A stretch of 64,000 nucleotides of DNA from Campylobacter sp. RM10537 (GCF_022369435.1 NZ_CP059597.1:248001-312000); one strand, 5' to 3'; positions 48,307-60,897 are shown, counted from the stretch's first letter. Numbers and translations: made by a program. Notes: a model not told the origin generated them from the letters alone.

Positions 48307-48705
48307 TATAAACCTTTAAAAACTTTGTTTTTTTGTAAGGATTTTTTAAATTCTTTACCTCCTGCAAAACAACGTTTAATAGCTAGGATTTATGTAAAAA
48401 ATGATATTTTAAATATCATTACTTCGCATCCTGCAGGTTTTCAAGAATTAAATCATGATAATAGCAAAATTTATATTAAAATTCTCATAAAAAAATACGC
48501 TCAAGTGTATCCCTTAAGCGGTTTTTCAAATATAAAAGATATTAGAGTGATGATGCAAAAATATACCTTTAACGTTAAAAATAAAGAAAATATTAAGAAA
48601 AGTCCATATATAGAATTGAGCTTGGGCTGCTTTAAAAATACTTTTGAAAACGGAATTTTATCAAATAAATTTGAAGAATTAAGGCAAATTATAAAAAATG
48701 CTTGA
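48232..48705 (+). CDS. DUF721 (DciA-like) protein
   Basis: 157 residues with a DUF721-like core: LPPAKQRLIARIYVKNDILNIITSHPAGFQELNH. DUF721 includes DciA, the ancestral loader of the replicative helicase DnaB. The likeness is partial and the C-terminal half is unfamiliar. No clear ribosome site before either ATG (48232 or 48256). It overlaps the uvrC start by 8 bases and the divergent lipoprotein frame by about 75. Confidence 0.6.
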   Translation: MVKIQNQKMIKNTSAIINDLMSKSHYKPLKTLFFCKDFLNSLPPAKQRLIARIYVKNDILNIITSHPAGFQELNHDNSKIYIKILIKKYAQVYPLSGFSNIKDIRVMMQKYTFNVKNKENIKKSPYIELSLGCFKNTFENGILSNKFEELRQIIKNA

Positions 48706-50515
48706 AAAATCATCTAAAAATATTTTAGAAAAAGAACTGCAATCTTTACCTCAAAAACCAGGTGTATATCAGTATTTTGATCAAAATGGAAAACTTTTAT
48801 ACGTAGGCAAGGCTAAGAATTTAAAAAATAGAGTTAGGAGCTATTTTACTTTTCGCCCTAAATTGTGTGCAAATAATAAAAATTCTTTAAGAATACAAAA
48901 AATGATAGAGGAGGCTGTACATTTAGAATTTATTACAACAAATTCAGAAGCAGATGCTTTAATTTTGGAAAATTCTTTTATTAAACAATTGCATCCAAAA
49001 TACAATATACTTTTAAGAGATGATAAAACTTATCCTTATATTTATGTTGATTTTAATGAAGATTATCCGCGTTTTCAAAGTACAAGAAAACTTATAAAAA
49101 AAACTAAAATTAGATATTTTGGCCCTTTTTTTAAAGGGGCTAAAGAGCTTTTAAACGCTCTTTATTTATATTATCCTTTAAAACAAAAAGCAAATTGCAA
49201 AAGCCCTTGTATTTTTTATCAAATTCATCGTTGTTTAGCACCTTGTAATAATGAAATTAGTCAGAAAGAATATAAAAAAATCTTAGATAGTGCTATTACT
49301 GCACTTTTAAATCCTAACATTTTAATTAAAAATTTAGAAAAACAAATGTTTAATTTAGCTAAAAATGAAAATTATGAAGAAGCAGCTAAGATAAGAGATC
49401 AAATTGCTACTATTAAAGATTTAGAAGTAAAAATTCAAATTGATATTGCTAAATTGGAAGATTTTGAAATTTTTGCAATTGCTTTTAAAGATTCTATGCT
49501 TTCAACGATTCGTTTTGTGGTGCAAAATGGAAAGATTATTAGTGTAAATTCTAAAACAACTCTTTTAAAAAATGCTTTAAGTTTTGAAAAAAATGAAATT
49601 TATAAACAACTTATTTTAGAAAATTTTAATACTGATACACCTTTAATAGCAAATACCATTTATATTTATGAAGAATTTGATGATAAGGAACTTTTAGAAG
49701 AAATTTTAAGTAAGCGTTATGGAAAAAAAATCAGTATTAAAATACCAAAAATAGGAGAAAAAAGAAAAATTTGTAATCTTGCTTTTGAGAATGCACTTTT
49801 AAATATAGAGAAAGAACAAAAAAATAGCAATTTTAAAATACAAAAAGAAATTCAAGAATATTTTGAACTTCAAAATTTTCCAAACCATATTGAAATTTTT
49901 GATAATTCTCATTTACAAGGCGTTGCAAATGTTGGAGTTATGGTAGTTTATAAATTTGGCATATGGGATAAAAATTCATATAGAAAATTTCATCTTGAGT
50001 ATAAAAATGACTATGAACAGATGCGAGAAGTTTTAACGCGTAGAGCTTTAGATTTTCAAAATAATACTCCGCCTGATTTATGGCTTATAGATGGTGGAAA
50101 AGCTTTATTGGAATTGGCAAAAGATATTGTTTTAAGCAGCGGTTCTAATATAGATATTTTGGCTATCTCTAAAGAGAAAATTGATGCAAAAGCACATAGA
50201 GCTAAAGGAGGAGCTAAAGATAAAATACATTCTTTTAAGGGTGAGTTTTCTTTAAGTATGGATGATAAAAAATTACAATTTTTGCAAAAATTAAGAGATG
50301 AGGCACATCGTTTTGCTATAAATTTTCATCAAAAAACAAAAAAGAAGCAAGATTTGCAAAGTTCTAAATTGATCAAATCGGGCTTAAGCGCAGGAGCAAT
50401 ACACAAACTTTTGGCTTATTATGGAAATTTTGAATCCATTTATGAAGCAAATTTTGATGAAATTTGTAATCTTGTGGGTAAAACAATGGCTCAAAAATTA
50501 AAAGATATAAAGTGA
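48698..50515 (+). CDS. uvrC: Excinuclease ABC subunit C
   Basis: 605 residues: GIY-YIG nuclease (KPGVYQYFDQNGKLLYVGKAK), UVR motif (about 200-235, NYEEAAKIRDQI), the UvrC endonuclease domain with HIEIFDNSHLQG and WLIDGGK, and C-terminal helix-hairpin-helix. It makes both incisions in nucleotide excision repair. Confidence 0.97.
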   Translation: MLEKSSKNILEKELQSLPQKPGVYQYFDQNGKLLYVGKAKNLKNRVRSYFTFRPKLCANNKNSLRIQKMIEEAVHLEFITTNSEADALILENSFIKQLHPKYNILLRDDKTYPYIYVDFNEDYPRFQSTRKLIKKTKIRYFGPFFKGAKELLNALYLYYPLKQKANCKSPCIFYQIHRCLAPCNNEISQKEYKKILDSAITALLNPNILIKNLEKQMFNLAKNENYEEAAKIRDQIATIKDLEVKIQIDIAKLEDFEIFAIAFKDSMLSTIRFVVQNGKIISVNSKTTLLKNALSFEKNEIYKQLILENFNTDTPLIANTIYIYEEFDDKELLEEILSKRYGKKISIKIPKIGEKRKICNLAFENALLNIEKEQKNSNFKIQKEIQEYFELQNFPNHIEIFDNSHLQGVANVGVMVVYKFGIWDKNSYRKFHLEYKNDYEQMREVLTRRALDFQNNTPPDLWLIDGGKALLELAKDIVLSSGSNIDILAISKEKIDAKAHRAKGGAKDKIHSFKGEFSLSMDDKKLQFLQKLRDEAHRFAINFHQKTKKKQDLQSSKLIKSGLSAGAIHKLLAYYGNFESIYEANFDEICNLVGKTMAQKLKDIK

Positions 50516-50520
50516 AAATA

Positions 50521-51423
50521 TTAAGCTTTGTAAAATTGAACACCTGCAAGATCAATGATTTTTACTTCATTTGTTTGGATTAATTCTTGTAAAAGAATTT
50601 TGGATTTTTCACTAAAAGTATGTTCTACATCGATTTGACTTTGTGCCCTTAAATGAAGAAATTTTAATAATTCTTCTTTGTTTAATTCAAGTTTTTGTTC
50701 TTTGTAGTTTCTTCTTGCTAAAAAAACTGGCGCACAAGTGATTAATTTTGAAAGTTCATAGAGTTTTTTTTCGCTTATGGATTTAACTGCATAAGCTGGG
50801 GGTCGATCGATACTACTTAGATCAATTCTTGTTGGTGATATTTTAGCTAAAGCATTATTAAGAGCTATAAATTCTTGCTCATTATCATTTAGATCTTTAA
50901 CCACTAAAATTTCCATCACAAGATCACCTTGAAATTTTGTTTTAAATTCTGCCATTTTTTGTATCATTAATTCTAAATCGATATTTTTTAAAGCTCTATC
51001 TATGCGATAAAAAGTTTTATAAATGGCACTATCTAAACTAAATTTGACTACATCAAGCTTTAATAAACTTTGAAATTTATTTTGATCAAGCACAGCTGTG
51101 CCATTACTTAAAATAAGAAGTTTTTTGTTTTTAACAATTTGACGTAAAGAATCGATTAATTCATTTAAATGCGGATAAAGGCTCGGTTCTCCATTGGCAG
51201 TTAGTGTAAGAAAGTCAAATTCAATACCTTTAGCAATAACTGTTTGAATTTCTGAAATGATTTGTGCAACTTCTACGATTTCATCTTGTTTTTCTTGCGC
51301 TTTTTTAGCTTCAAGTTCACAATAGACACAATCAAAATTACATTGTTTTTTGCTTGGACTTAAATCTATTCCCAAAGATCTTCCAAAGCGTCTAGAGTTT
51401 ACAGGTCCAAAAACAATTTTCAT
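50521..51423 (-). CDS. Radical SAM protein (COG0731-like)
   Basis: 300 residues. [31 protein letters not shown] holds a CxxxCxYC cluster motif; [13 protein letters not shown] and ILSNGTAV are the SAM-binding and barrel motifs. This family is widespread and uncharacterised; it is distantly related to tRNA wyosine synthases. It overlaps hemE by 4 bases. Confidence 0.87.
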   Translation of the reverse strand: MKIVFGPVNSRRFGRSLGIDLSPSKKQCNFDCVYCELEAKKAQEKQDEIVEVAQIISEIQTVIAKGIEFDFLTLTANGEPSLYPHLNELIDSLRQIVKNKKLLILSNGTAVLDQNKFQSLLKLDVVKFSLDSAIYKTFYRIDRALKNIDLELMIQKMAEFKTKFQGDLVMEILVVKDLNDNEQEFIALNNALAKISPTRIDLSSIDRPPAYAVKSISEKKLYELSKLITCAPVFLARRNYKEQKLELNKEELLKFLHLRAQSQIDVEHTFSEKSKILLQELIQTNEVKIIDLAGVQFYKA

Positions 51424-52442
51424 CTAATTGAACTTTCTTGGACAAGCTTAATAAAATATTTAGCATTTTCAACAGGAATATCAGGTAAAATACCATGTCC
51501 TAAATTAAAAATATGTGCTTTATTTTTCATAATTTGTAAAATTTGATCCACACTTTCTTTAATAGAATTTTTATCATACAATCTGCAAGGTTCCATATTA
51601 CCTTGAAGGGTATATTTGTGAGATAATTTATCTCGCGCTAATTCTAAAGGAGTGCTCCAATCAACTCCAAAAACATCAAAATTACCTTCAATCTTATCTA
51701 AATAGCCACTGATTCCTTTAGGGAATAAAATTACAGGTATATTAGGATATTTATTTTTAATAAAATTGGAAATTTTAAGCATATAATTAAAGGAGAAATT
51801 AAAAAATTCATTATATTCTAAAGCACTTGCCCAACTATCAAAAATTTGTATAGCATTAGCTCCTGCTTTGATTTGTTCTTCTAGATATAGCTTTAAAACT
51901 TCTGTAAGGTTTGATAAAATCAGATGCAAAAGTTCTGGATTTTGATAAAGCATTTTTTTACATTTTGCATAGTTTTTACTTCCGCCACCTTCTATCATAT
52001 AAGTGGCTATAGTCCAAGGACTTCCACAAAATCCTATAAGTGCTTTATCTTTTGGGAGTTTTTCTCGAGTGAGTTTTAAAGCATCATATACATAATTTAA
52101 TTTTTGATGGGCATTTTGCGTATCTAGTTTTTTTAGATCTTCTATATTAGAAATTGGATTATCAAATACAGGTCCTTCTCCTTTTTCAAAACGTAATTTC
52201 ATTCCCATTTCAAGCGGAACTACTAAAATATCTGAAAAAATAATTGCTGCATCTACTCCTAAAATTTCTACAGGTTGTAAACTTACTTTGGATGCTTTTT
52301 TATAATCTTTACATAAGGAAAGAAAATCTCCAGCTTCTTGGCGAACTCTCATATACTCAGGTAAATAACGTCCGGCTTGACGCATCATCCAAATAGGAGT
52401 ATAAGGTGTTGTTTTTTTAAAACAAGCATCAATGAAAATCAT
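51420..52442 (-). CDS. hemE: Uroporphyrinogen decarboxylase
   Basis: 340 residues with the conserved [20 protein letters not shown] start, [23 protein letters not shown] and [14 protein letters not shown]. Fifth step of heme synthesis. It has its own promoter and forms a two-gene unit with the radical SAM gene. Confidence 0.97.
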   Translation of the reverse strand: MIFIDACFKKTTPYTPIWMMRQAGRYLPEYMRVRQEAGDFLSLCKDYKKASKVSLQPVEILGVDAAIIFSDILVVPLEMGMKLRFEKGEGPVFDNPISNIEDLKKLDTQNAHQKLNYVYDALKLTREKLPKDKALIGFCGSPWTIATYMIEGGGSKNYAKCKKMLYQNPELLHLILSNLTEVLKLYLEEQIKAGANAIQIFDSWASALEYNEFFNFSFNYMLKISNFIKNKYPNIPVILFPKGISGYLDKIEGNFDVFGVDWSTPLELARDKLSHKYTLQGNMEPCRLYDKNSIKESVDQILQIMKNKAHIFNLGHGILPDIPVENAKYFIKLVQESSIR

Positions 52443-52466
52443 AATTTTCCTTTATTTTTTTGTAAA

Positions 52467-52472
52467 ATTATA
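52467..52472 (-). promoter_or_regulatory. hemE promoter
   Basis: On the minus strand TTTTTGTTATAAT is a perfect match to the Campylobacter extended -10 consensus, 25 bases before the hemE start. Confidence 0.7.
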
Positions 52473-52602
52473 ACAAAAATTATTGAAAAACTAGATCACT
52501 TTTAATGACTTAAATGGGTTAAAAAATTATCATTTTTTTAAATAAAAATTATATATAAGTTATATTTTTTGTTTTTTTAGAAGATTGGTTTTAAATTTTA
52601 AT

Positions 52603-52621
52603 GAGAATTATTGAAATTCTC
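52603..52621 (-). terminator. Hairpin downstream of ciaC
   Basis: GAGAATT / AATTCTC, a 7-base inverted repeat about 30 bases after the ciaC stop. The T run on the minus strand is weak (ATTAAAATTT), so it may be a modest terminator. Confidence 0.4.
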
Positions 52622-52650
52622 GTTTTATATTTTTGAAATTGATTTTATAT

Positions 52651-52959
52651 TTAAATCTTTTTATTTGCAGCATTTCCTGCATCTATTGTTGCAAAAAGTT
52701 TATTGAGTAAAGTTTCTTCATTTTTTTTATATTGATCCTCTCTCATTTTTTGCCATGCATAAGATCTAAAATCTTCTCTGATGGCTCCAAGATCTAGATC
52801 TTTATTGTTTAATTGATTAGAGCTTATTTTTTCTTTATTTTCTTTATTCTTTACTTCATTTAAATTAGCTTGAAATTCATCAGCTGAAGATGTTTTTTCT
52901 TTAATTTTCGTTGAGCTAAAAACAGTATTAGAAATTGGTTTAGTATTATCTATGGTCAT
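52651..52959 (-). CDS. ciaC: Campylobacter invasion antigen C (secreted effector)
   Basis: 102 residues, highly polar, with no signal peptide or membrane segment: a Ser/Thr/Asn/Lys-rich first 60 residues and a helical end (REDFRSYAWQKMREDQYKKNEETLLNKLF). By sequence character and by position next to hemE it corresponds to Cj1242/CiaC, which C. jejuni exports through the flagellar type III apparatus during host-cell invasion. Recognition is by memory of this locus. AAAGGAAAACA precedes the ATG; a TATAAA lies 25 bases upstream. Confidence 0.8.
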   Translation of the reverse strand: MTIDNTKPISNTVFSSTKIKEKTSSADEFQANLNEVKNKENKEKISSNQLNNKDLDLGAIREDFRSYAWQKMREDQYKKNEETLLNKLFATIDAGNAANKKI

Positions 52960-52995
52960 TGTTTTCCTTTTATTTTTTTATACAAAAAGCAAATT

Positions 52996-54171
52996 CTATT
53001 CCACTTTTCTCTTAAAGTGCTTATAATTAATTTTATCTTTTGAAAATATTAATGAAAAAATCAAAGCAGGTAAGATAAAAATTGATGCAAAAAGTGCATT
53101 AAATTCTATGCCTATATTTGTTAAAACAAGACCTCCTATAAAGCTTGCCAAGGCTATACCTACATTAAAAGCCGCTTCATTAACGCTAATAGTGCTATCC
53201 ATTATCTTATATGTATGTCGTTTAGCTTTTGCAATGCTTAACATTTTTAAAGCTGGTATGGTTGAAAAAGAAAAAAATCCCATTAGAGCAATATTGAAAA
53301 TAATTAAAATTGGAATATAAATTGTCCATAAAAAGTTTAAAAATACAAAAATTTGTATACTTAAAATCAATCTTAAAGAAAAAATAGCACCTTTTTTATC
53401 TACCATTTTTCCACCCCATAAGTTTCCAAAAATGGCACAAATTCCATATAAAAGTAAAATATAAGTTGTATTTTGTTCTTTAAATCCGCTGATATCAATA
53501 AGTAGCTTTTGCAAATAGGTATAAAGAATAAATTGTGCACCGCAACTACAAAGAGTGATAGTGTAAGTTTTTAATAAATTTCGATGTGAAAAAGCTGGTG
53601 CAAGATTTTTTAAATTAGTAGGATTGGGATATAATTTTTTGGGCATCATATGCCAAACACCTAAAGAGGCAAAAATTGTAATAATAAAAATTAATAAAAA
53701 AATAAGCTTAAAACCAAAATGATATCCTATAAAAGTTCCTAAAGGAACACCTGTAACAAGGGCAACTGTAAGTCCTGTTACCATAATAGCTAAAGCACTA
53801 GATTTTTTTCATTTGGAGCGATGCTTGAAATAGCAAGTGTAGCAATAACAAAAAATACACCATGCTGAGTTCCAGCAATAAAACGAGCAAAAGCTGTTAA
53901 ATAAAAATTATTGCTAAAAAAGATCGTTAAATTAGCTAAAGCAAAAATTCCAAGATTAATTAAAAGTTGTATATGTCTATAAAAATGGCTTAAAGCTATG
54001 CTTATAATAGGAGCTCCTACAACCACTCCTATGGCGTATAGGGTTGTAAGATAACCAGCAGTTTTTGCATCGATTTTAAAATAATGCTGTACATCAATTA
54101 AAACTCCAGCCATAACAAATTCAGTCACTCCCATACAAAAAGCACTTAAAGCTAAAGCAAATAAAGCTTTT

Positions 54172-54185
<14 letters not shown>
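52996..54185 (-). pseudogene. MFS transporter (Cj1241-like), frameshifted
   Basis: Two overlapping parts of one 12-span major-facilitator protein (DHA1/arabinose-efflux type). The first part starts at the ATG 54185 ([27 protein letters not shown]) and goes out of frame after SIAPNEK at a run of seven A (minus strand) near 53803. One more A would give SIAPNEKKSSALAIMVTGL and continue into the second part (VTGLTVALVTGVPLGTFIG). Everything else appears intact. The start overlaps the pdxA end by 14 bases. Candidate phase variation, recent inactivation or assembly error. Confidence 0.85.
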
Positions 54186-56089
<1,904 letters not shown>

Positions 56090-56091
56090 TT

Positions 56092-56097
56092 ATTATA
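56092..56097 (-). promoter_or_regulatory. pdxJ -10 element
   Basis: TATAAT preceded by TTTTGGAG on the minus strand, 27 bases before the pdxJ start, in the short gap shared with the divergent ppx gene. Confidence 0.55.
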
Positions 56098-56121
56098 CTC
56101 CAAAATTTAAAAGGAAGAGTA

Positions 56122-57081
56122 ATGTTGGGTATTGATTTAGGATCAAACACTTTAAGAGCAGTTGAAATGGATGAAAATTTCAAAAAAATAAAAGAATATG
56201 AATTTATCATAGGAGCAGCAAAAAATTTATCTAAAACTAGACAAATCTCAACCGAAGCCATAGAAAAAATAAAAGAAGCTTTAAATATTTTATCAAAAGA
56301 GCAAAATTTAAACAAAGCAAAGGCTGTTGCAACCGCAGCCTTTAGAAAGGCGGATAATACAGATGAAATTTTTAAAGATTTAAAGGAACAATTTGGGATT
56401 CATTTTAGGGTTATTGATGCTAAAACTGAAGCTAAAATTAGTGTTTTAGGTATGAAAAAAGCTCTTGCTAGTTTAGATATAAAGGGATATTTTGCTTATT
56501 GTGATTTAGGAGGTGCTTCTTGTGAATTATCTTTTGATCAGTATTTTCAAAGTTTTGATTTTGGTATTATAAGTTTTTATGAAAAGTGTAATTTTCAAAA
56601 TGATTTTCCTACCATTTCTTTTAAAAAAATATTGAAAAAATATCCTAATTTTGTTTATAAAATCAAAGATAAAAAGTTAAAAATTCACTTATTAATCAAA
56701 GATAAAAAATTAAAAAATATAGCATTTAAGGCTTTTGATGAGGTTAAAGAACTTAAAAAAGTTTTAAAAAAAAGCAAAGCAAGAAAGGTAATTTTAAATT
56801 CAGGTGTTCCTACGGCTTTAGCTGCTTTAAAATGTGGTTTAAATTATGAAAATTATGACGCTAAAAAAATTAATGGCAAAATTTTATATACTCAAGATTT
56901 TTTTAAATTTGCATTGAAAATTTGGAATATGAGCGAAAAAGATGCTAATTTTTATCTTGGAAAAACACGTAAAAAATATTTAACCGCGGGTTGCTTTTTA
57001 TTTTTTGCTATTTTTGATAAAGAAGAATGTATAGTTATTGATGAAGGTTTAAGAGAGGGGCTTTGTATGACAAATTTATAA
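56122..57081 (+). CDS. ppx: Ppx/GppA-family phosphatase
   Basis: 319 residues of the actin-like ASKHA fold: GIDLGSNTLRAVEM (phosphate 1), ATAAFRKADN, DAKTEAKISVLGM and CDLGGASCELSF (phosphate 2). Short form without the HD domain. Family members hydrolyse polyphosphate or pppGpp; C. jejuni has two such genes and this one corresponds to ppx2. The ATG at 56122 follows AAGGAAGAGTA. It overlaps the convergent neighbour by 6 bases. Confidence 0.88.
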   Translation: MLGIDLGSNTLRAVEMDENFKKIKEYEFIIGAAKNLSKTRQISTEAIEKIKEALNILSKEQNLNKAKAVATAAFRKADNTDEIFKDLKEQFGIHFRVIDAKTEAKISVLGMKKALASLDIKGYFAYCDLGGASCELSFDQYFQSFDFGIISFYEKCNFQNDFPTISFKKILKKYPNFVYKIKDKKLKIHLLIKDKKLKNIAFKAFDEVKELKKVLKKSKARKVILNSGVPTALAALKCGLNYENYDAKKINGKILYTQDFFKFALKIWNMSEKDANFYLGKTRKKYLTAGCFLFFAIFDKEECIVIDEGLREGLCMTNL

Positions 57082-58026
57082 TTTTGCAAATTCAAAAAAA
57101 TGAAATTTTTCATCAAAATTAAAAAATAAAATTTTGCTTTGAGAAAGTAAATTTTCATAACTTTTTATGTTTTTATTTTTTGTATATTCTAATAATTCTT
57201 CAAAACCAAAATCGATTAAGGCTTGACTTTGTTTTTTTAAATGTAAAAGTTTGAAATTTAAATTTTCAATGGTCATTTTAAGATGATTAAAATTTACATT
57301 ATAAGTTATATCGCTTTTTCCAAAAAAATCTTTTAAAGAAATTTCAAAAGGATTAAAAACTTCATGTTTTTGATAAATTCTTATACTAAAACGATCATTG
57401 CTAAAAGTTCCATAATCAAAACCTGCAAAGATAAATTTTTCACTAGCTTTGTCAAGTTTTTTAAGAAAAATTTCAAGTTCTAAACTTAATTCCCCTTTTG
57501 TTAATCCAAGTTCTTGACATCTTTGTTGCAAGTTTTTATCTATAGGTTTAAAAATAATTTGATAATCTTTTACGTAAGCCATTGTATCCTTATCTATAAG
57601 TTCACAGGTAAAGCTGTCAAAAAGCTCATTGGAGAAAAAAAAGGCATTTTTAAAATGACATTCTTCTAAGCTATTTTTATGAATAAAATCTATACCTTCT
57701 AAAGTTTTCTTTTGTAAAATTTGTAATTTTTTATGAGGCTCTATAATAAAAAAAGAAATTTGAGGGAAAATTTCAGGTCTAAATTCAAGCAAGGCAGATA
57801 GAAAATCACGACTTAAATAACCCTCATTGGCTCCAATTTCAACTATTTCTAAAGGAAATTTTAATACGCCTTTATCAATAAGTTTTAAAAAGTGTTTTGC
57901 TAGCAAGATACCAAAAAGATTTCCCACGCTTACTGCAGTAAAAAAATCTCCATTTTTACCTATCTTACTAACATTTTTATAGTAATTTTCATGAAGCCAA
58001 GTATTAAAAAATTGACTAAATTTCAT
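57076..58026 (-). CDS. MidA/NDUFAF7-like SAM methyltransferase (DUF185)
   Basis: 316 residues. The family N-terminus FFTAVSVGNLFGILLAKHF and the SAM motif VEIGANEGYLSRDFL are present, then SNELFDSF and GFDYGTF. The mitochondrial homologue methylates an arginine in a complex I subunit; the bacterial substrate is unknown, although Campylobacter has a complex I-like enzyme. The start at 58026 (MKFSQFF) overlaps the peptidase stop by 11 bases. Confidence 0.8.
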   Translation of the reverse strand: MKFSQFFNTWLHENYYKNVSKIGKNGDFFTAVSVGNLFGILLAKHFLKLIDKGVLKFPLEIVEIGANEGYLSRDFLSALLEFRPEIFPQISFFIIEPHKKLQILQKKTLEGIDFIHKNSLEECHFKNAFFFSNELFDSFTCELIDKDTMAYVKDYQIIFKPIDKNLQQRCQELGLTKGELSLELEIFLKKLDKASEKFIFAGFDYGTFSNDRFSIRIYQKHEVFNPFEISLKDFFGKSDITYNVNFNHLKMTIENLNFKLLHLKKQSQALIDFGFEELLEYTKNKNIKSYENLLSQSKILFFNFDEKFHFFEFAKL

Positions 58027-58846
58027 CAAATAGCGCATTAAATTTTTTTATAAAATCTAAAGGATCTACTTGTTTTTGTGCAACAAGTATGCCAAAGTGT
58101 AAATGTGGTCCACTCACTCTTCCAGTAGCCCCACTTAGTCCTATAAGATCTCCTTTTTTAATCTTTTGTCCATTTTTTACATTGATCTTTGAAAGATGAT
58201 AGTATTGAGAATAAATTCCTAAACCATGATCAATAACTACAGAATTGCCAGCATAATATCTATTTTTAGCAATTTTTACTATACCTGAATTTGCAGCATA
58301 AACTGGAGTTCCGCTTATTGCTCTAAAATCTATTCCACTGTGGTAGCTTGAGATTTTGTGATTAAAAATTCTAGCTTTGCCAAAATCACTTGTAATAAAA
58401 CTTGCAAGAGGTATTGAAAAAGTTCCGTCATATAAAGGTTTTGAAGTGTATGAAGTGTAGATATTATTGGCTTCTTTAAATTCTTTTTTAATACGATCTT
58501 GTACATTTTTTGGCGGAAAAATTTTATTTTTCGCTACTTGGATTTGTTCGCTTTTATAATTTCCCTCTAATGCAGTAATAATGATTTCTTGTTGTTTATT
58601 TTTATAAATAGCAATTAATTTTGTGCTTTTTGGAGGGTTTTTATAAGGTAAAGCAAAAATTGCAAGGATTTTATTTTTATTTCTTGGATGAATAAAAGTT
58701 GGAATGATTTGATTTTGATTTTTTAATTCTATAAAATTCTTTTTATCAAATTCTAAAAATATAGCTTGTCCTTTGACAAGTTTAATTTCTTGGTTTCCAA
58801 AAACATAAATAAAGCAACAAGAGAGTAAAATCAATATTTTTTTCAT
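58016..58846 (-). CDS. M23 (LytM) peptidase, exported
   Basis: 276 residues with an N-terminal signal sequence (MKKILILLSCCFIYVFG). The C-terminal M23 domain is complete: HSGIDFRA (H-x3-D) and GPHLHFGIL (H-x-H), with YYHLSKI. A zinc endopeptidase of cell-wall cross-bridges, possibly shaping the helical cell. It overlaps glyS by 4 bases. Confidence 0.9.
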   Translation of the reverse strand: MKKILILLSCCFIYVFGNQEIKLVKGQAIFLEFDKKNFIELKNQNQIIPTFIHPRNKNKILAIFALPYKNPPKSTKLIAIYKNKQQEIIITALEGNYKSEQIQVAKNKIFPPKNVQDRIKKEFKEANNIYTSYTSKPLYDGTFSIPLASFITSDFGKARIFNHKISSYHSGIDFRAISGTPVYAANSGIVKIAKNRYYAGNSVVIDHGLGIYSQYYHLSKINVKNGQKIKKGDLIGLSGATGRVSGPHLHFGILVAQKQVDPLDFIKKFNALFDEI

Positions 58847-60837
58847 AAACTAAGTTCCTTAATATCTGCAATTTTGAGAAATTCTTGATAGATATTAAAT
58901 ACTAAGGCTTGACGGTTATTTTTAAGTTTTTCATCTTTATCATTAATCATAACAGCTTCAAAAAAAGCATCAATTTCAGGTTTTAAGGCAAATAATTTAT
59001 TTAGCTTTTCTTCAATTGTAAGAGCTTTTAAACTTTCTTTAAATGCTATGTAAAGTTTTTTTTCTACTTCTATAAATAAGTTTTCATTAATAGTATTTGT
59101 AGTTTTTTGAGCAATATTAGCAAGGCGTTTAAAGGTGCTAAAATAATCATTGAAATTACTTTTTTGACTGATTTTTGCTAAGGCTTTAATGCTTTCATCA
59201 ATAACAATAATATCAGAATTTTTTGAAACAAGAACAGCTTTGATAAAACTAGGATTTAAATCATAAAATGTATAAATCCTTTCAAAAATAAAATCTTTTA
59301 ATATTTTTAAATTAAAGTTCTGATAATTCTTTGAAGCTTTTTCTAAAAATGCATTGATATCAAAATTTTTGTTTAAATTTAAAAGTATTTTTAAAATACC
59401 ATTGGCGGCACGCCTTAGTGCATAAGGATCTTTTGTTCCGCTTGGAATTTTACCTATACTAAAAAGTCCTAAAAGGGTATCAAATTTATTAGCCAAAGCA
59501 ACTATGCTTGAAAATTCTGTACTAGGAAGATCTGATTTTTCAGAATTTGGTAAATACTGTTCTTTTATAGCAAGACAAATTTCTTGTTCAAATCCCATTT
59601 TAGCAGCATAGTAACTTCCTATAATTCCTTGTAAATCTGTAAATTCATAAACCATTTGAGTTGTTAAATCGGCTTTTGTATAATAAATCGCTTTGGAAAT
59701 TTTTTCGAAATGATTATTTTTTAAAAATTCACATAAAATTTTTGCTAGTTCTATTTCTCTTGAACTTTTATCATCCATTGTTCCTAAATTTTCAAGATAA
59801 ATGATTTTTTTAAGTTTTTGAGGTTCTAAACCTTTTTGTAAATCATTTTGATAAAAGAACATTGCATCACTTAATCTTGCCCTTAAAACTCTTTCATTGC
59901 CATGTATGATTTTCGAATAATCCTCGCAAACTGCATTGCTAACAACAATAAAGTGGTTACTTAATTCCTTGTCATTATTAAAAACGGCAAAATAGCGTTG
60001 ATTTTCTCTCATTGAAGTGATGATAACTTCATTGGGAATTTCTAAAAAAGCTCTATCAAAACTTCCAAAAAGAGCTTTTGGATATTCTGTAATAGCTATA
60101 ACTTCGGCTAAGAGTTCTTCATCTTGACCAATAATAATATCATATTTTTTTTCAAGCTCTTTAAAGTCATTTAAAATTTTTTCTTTGCGTTTTTTTGGAT
60201 CAAGGATGATAAAATTATTTTCTAAAATTTGAAAATACTCTTTAATGTTTTGAAAAGGAAAGAAATCATAACTTACACTTCTATGAACAAAAGTTTTTTT
60301 AGAGCTTTTAACTCCAAAAATTTCAAATTCAACCAGTTGATCACCTAAGACACATGCAATATTTCTAATAGCGCGTATGAATTCAAAAGAATGATCTCCC
60401 CAACGCATACTTTTTCCAAAATTTAAGCTTTTGAGGAATTTATTAATCATTTCTCCTAAAATTTCAATACTATTTTTTCCTATTAAAGTTTTTTGATGAT
60501 ATAAAACTTCTTTTCCTTTAATCTCTTTAAATTCAAGTTCACTCTCTTTAATATCTGCTTTTTCTAAAAAAGCTTGCCCTGCAGAAGTTAATTTACCTTC
60601 TTTTAGGGCTATATTTTTAGGTGCTCCTATCAATTCAACTGTAGTATCTTCTTGTTTATTATGAAAATTTTTATGAAAAAATACTAAACGACGTGGAGTA
60701 TAATAAAATATAAATTCGCTCATTAAGCGATATTCATTTAAAATATTTTGCCATTTTTTTTCTATATTTGGAAGTTCTTTTAATAAAGGTATAGCAGGTA
60801 ATTCTTCTGTGCCAATTTCGATTAATAATTCGCTCAT
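58843..60837 (-). CDS. glyS: Glycine-tRNA ligase beta subunit
   Basis: 664 residues. MSELLIEIGTEELPA start, FVHRSVSYDF-like segments, RFVRPIRN variant (SFEFIRAIRNIACVL), GTKDPYALRRAANGILKI and the C-terminal tRNA-binding domain. It works with GlyQ, encoded elsewhere. Confidence 0.97.
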   Translation of the reverse strand: MSELLIEIGTEELPAIPLLKELPNIEKKWQNILNEYRLMSEFIFYYTPRRLVFFHKNFHNKQEDTTVELIGAPKNIALKEGKLTSAGQAFLEKADIKESELEFKEIKGKEVLYHQKTLIGKNSIEILGEMINKFLKSLNFGKSMRWGDHSFEFIRAIRNIACVLGDQLVEFEIFGVKSSKKTFVHRSVSYDFFPFQNIKEYFQILENNFIILDPKKRKEKILNDFKELEKKYDIIIGQDEELLAEVIAITEYPKALFGSFDRAFLEIPNEVIITSMRENQRYFAVFNNDKELSNHFIVVSNAVCEDYSKIIHGNERVLRARLSDAMFFYQNDLQKGLEPQKLKKIIYLENLGTMDDKSSREIELAKILCEFLKNNHFEKISKAIYYTKADLTTQMVYEFTDLQGIIGSYYAAKMGFEQEICLAIKEQYLPNSEKSDLPSTEFSSIVALANKFDTLLGLFSIGKIPSGTKDPYALRRAANGILKILLNLNKNFDINAFLEKASKNYQNFNLKILKDFIFERIYTFYDLNPSFIKAVLVSKNSDIIVIDESIKALAKISQKSNFNDYFSTFKRLANIAQKTTNTINENLFIEVEKKLYIAFKESLKALTIEEKLNKLFALKPEIDAFFEAVMINDKDEKLKNNRQALVFNIYQEFLKIADIKELSL

Positions 60838-60897
60838 ATTTTACTTTCTTTAATATTATTGAATTTGCGTTATTTTAACTATATTTTTTTAAAAAAC

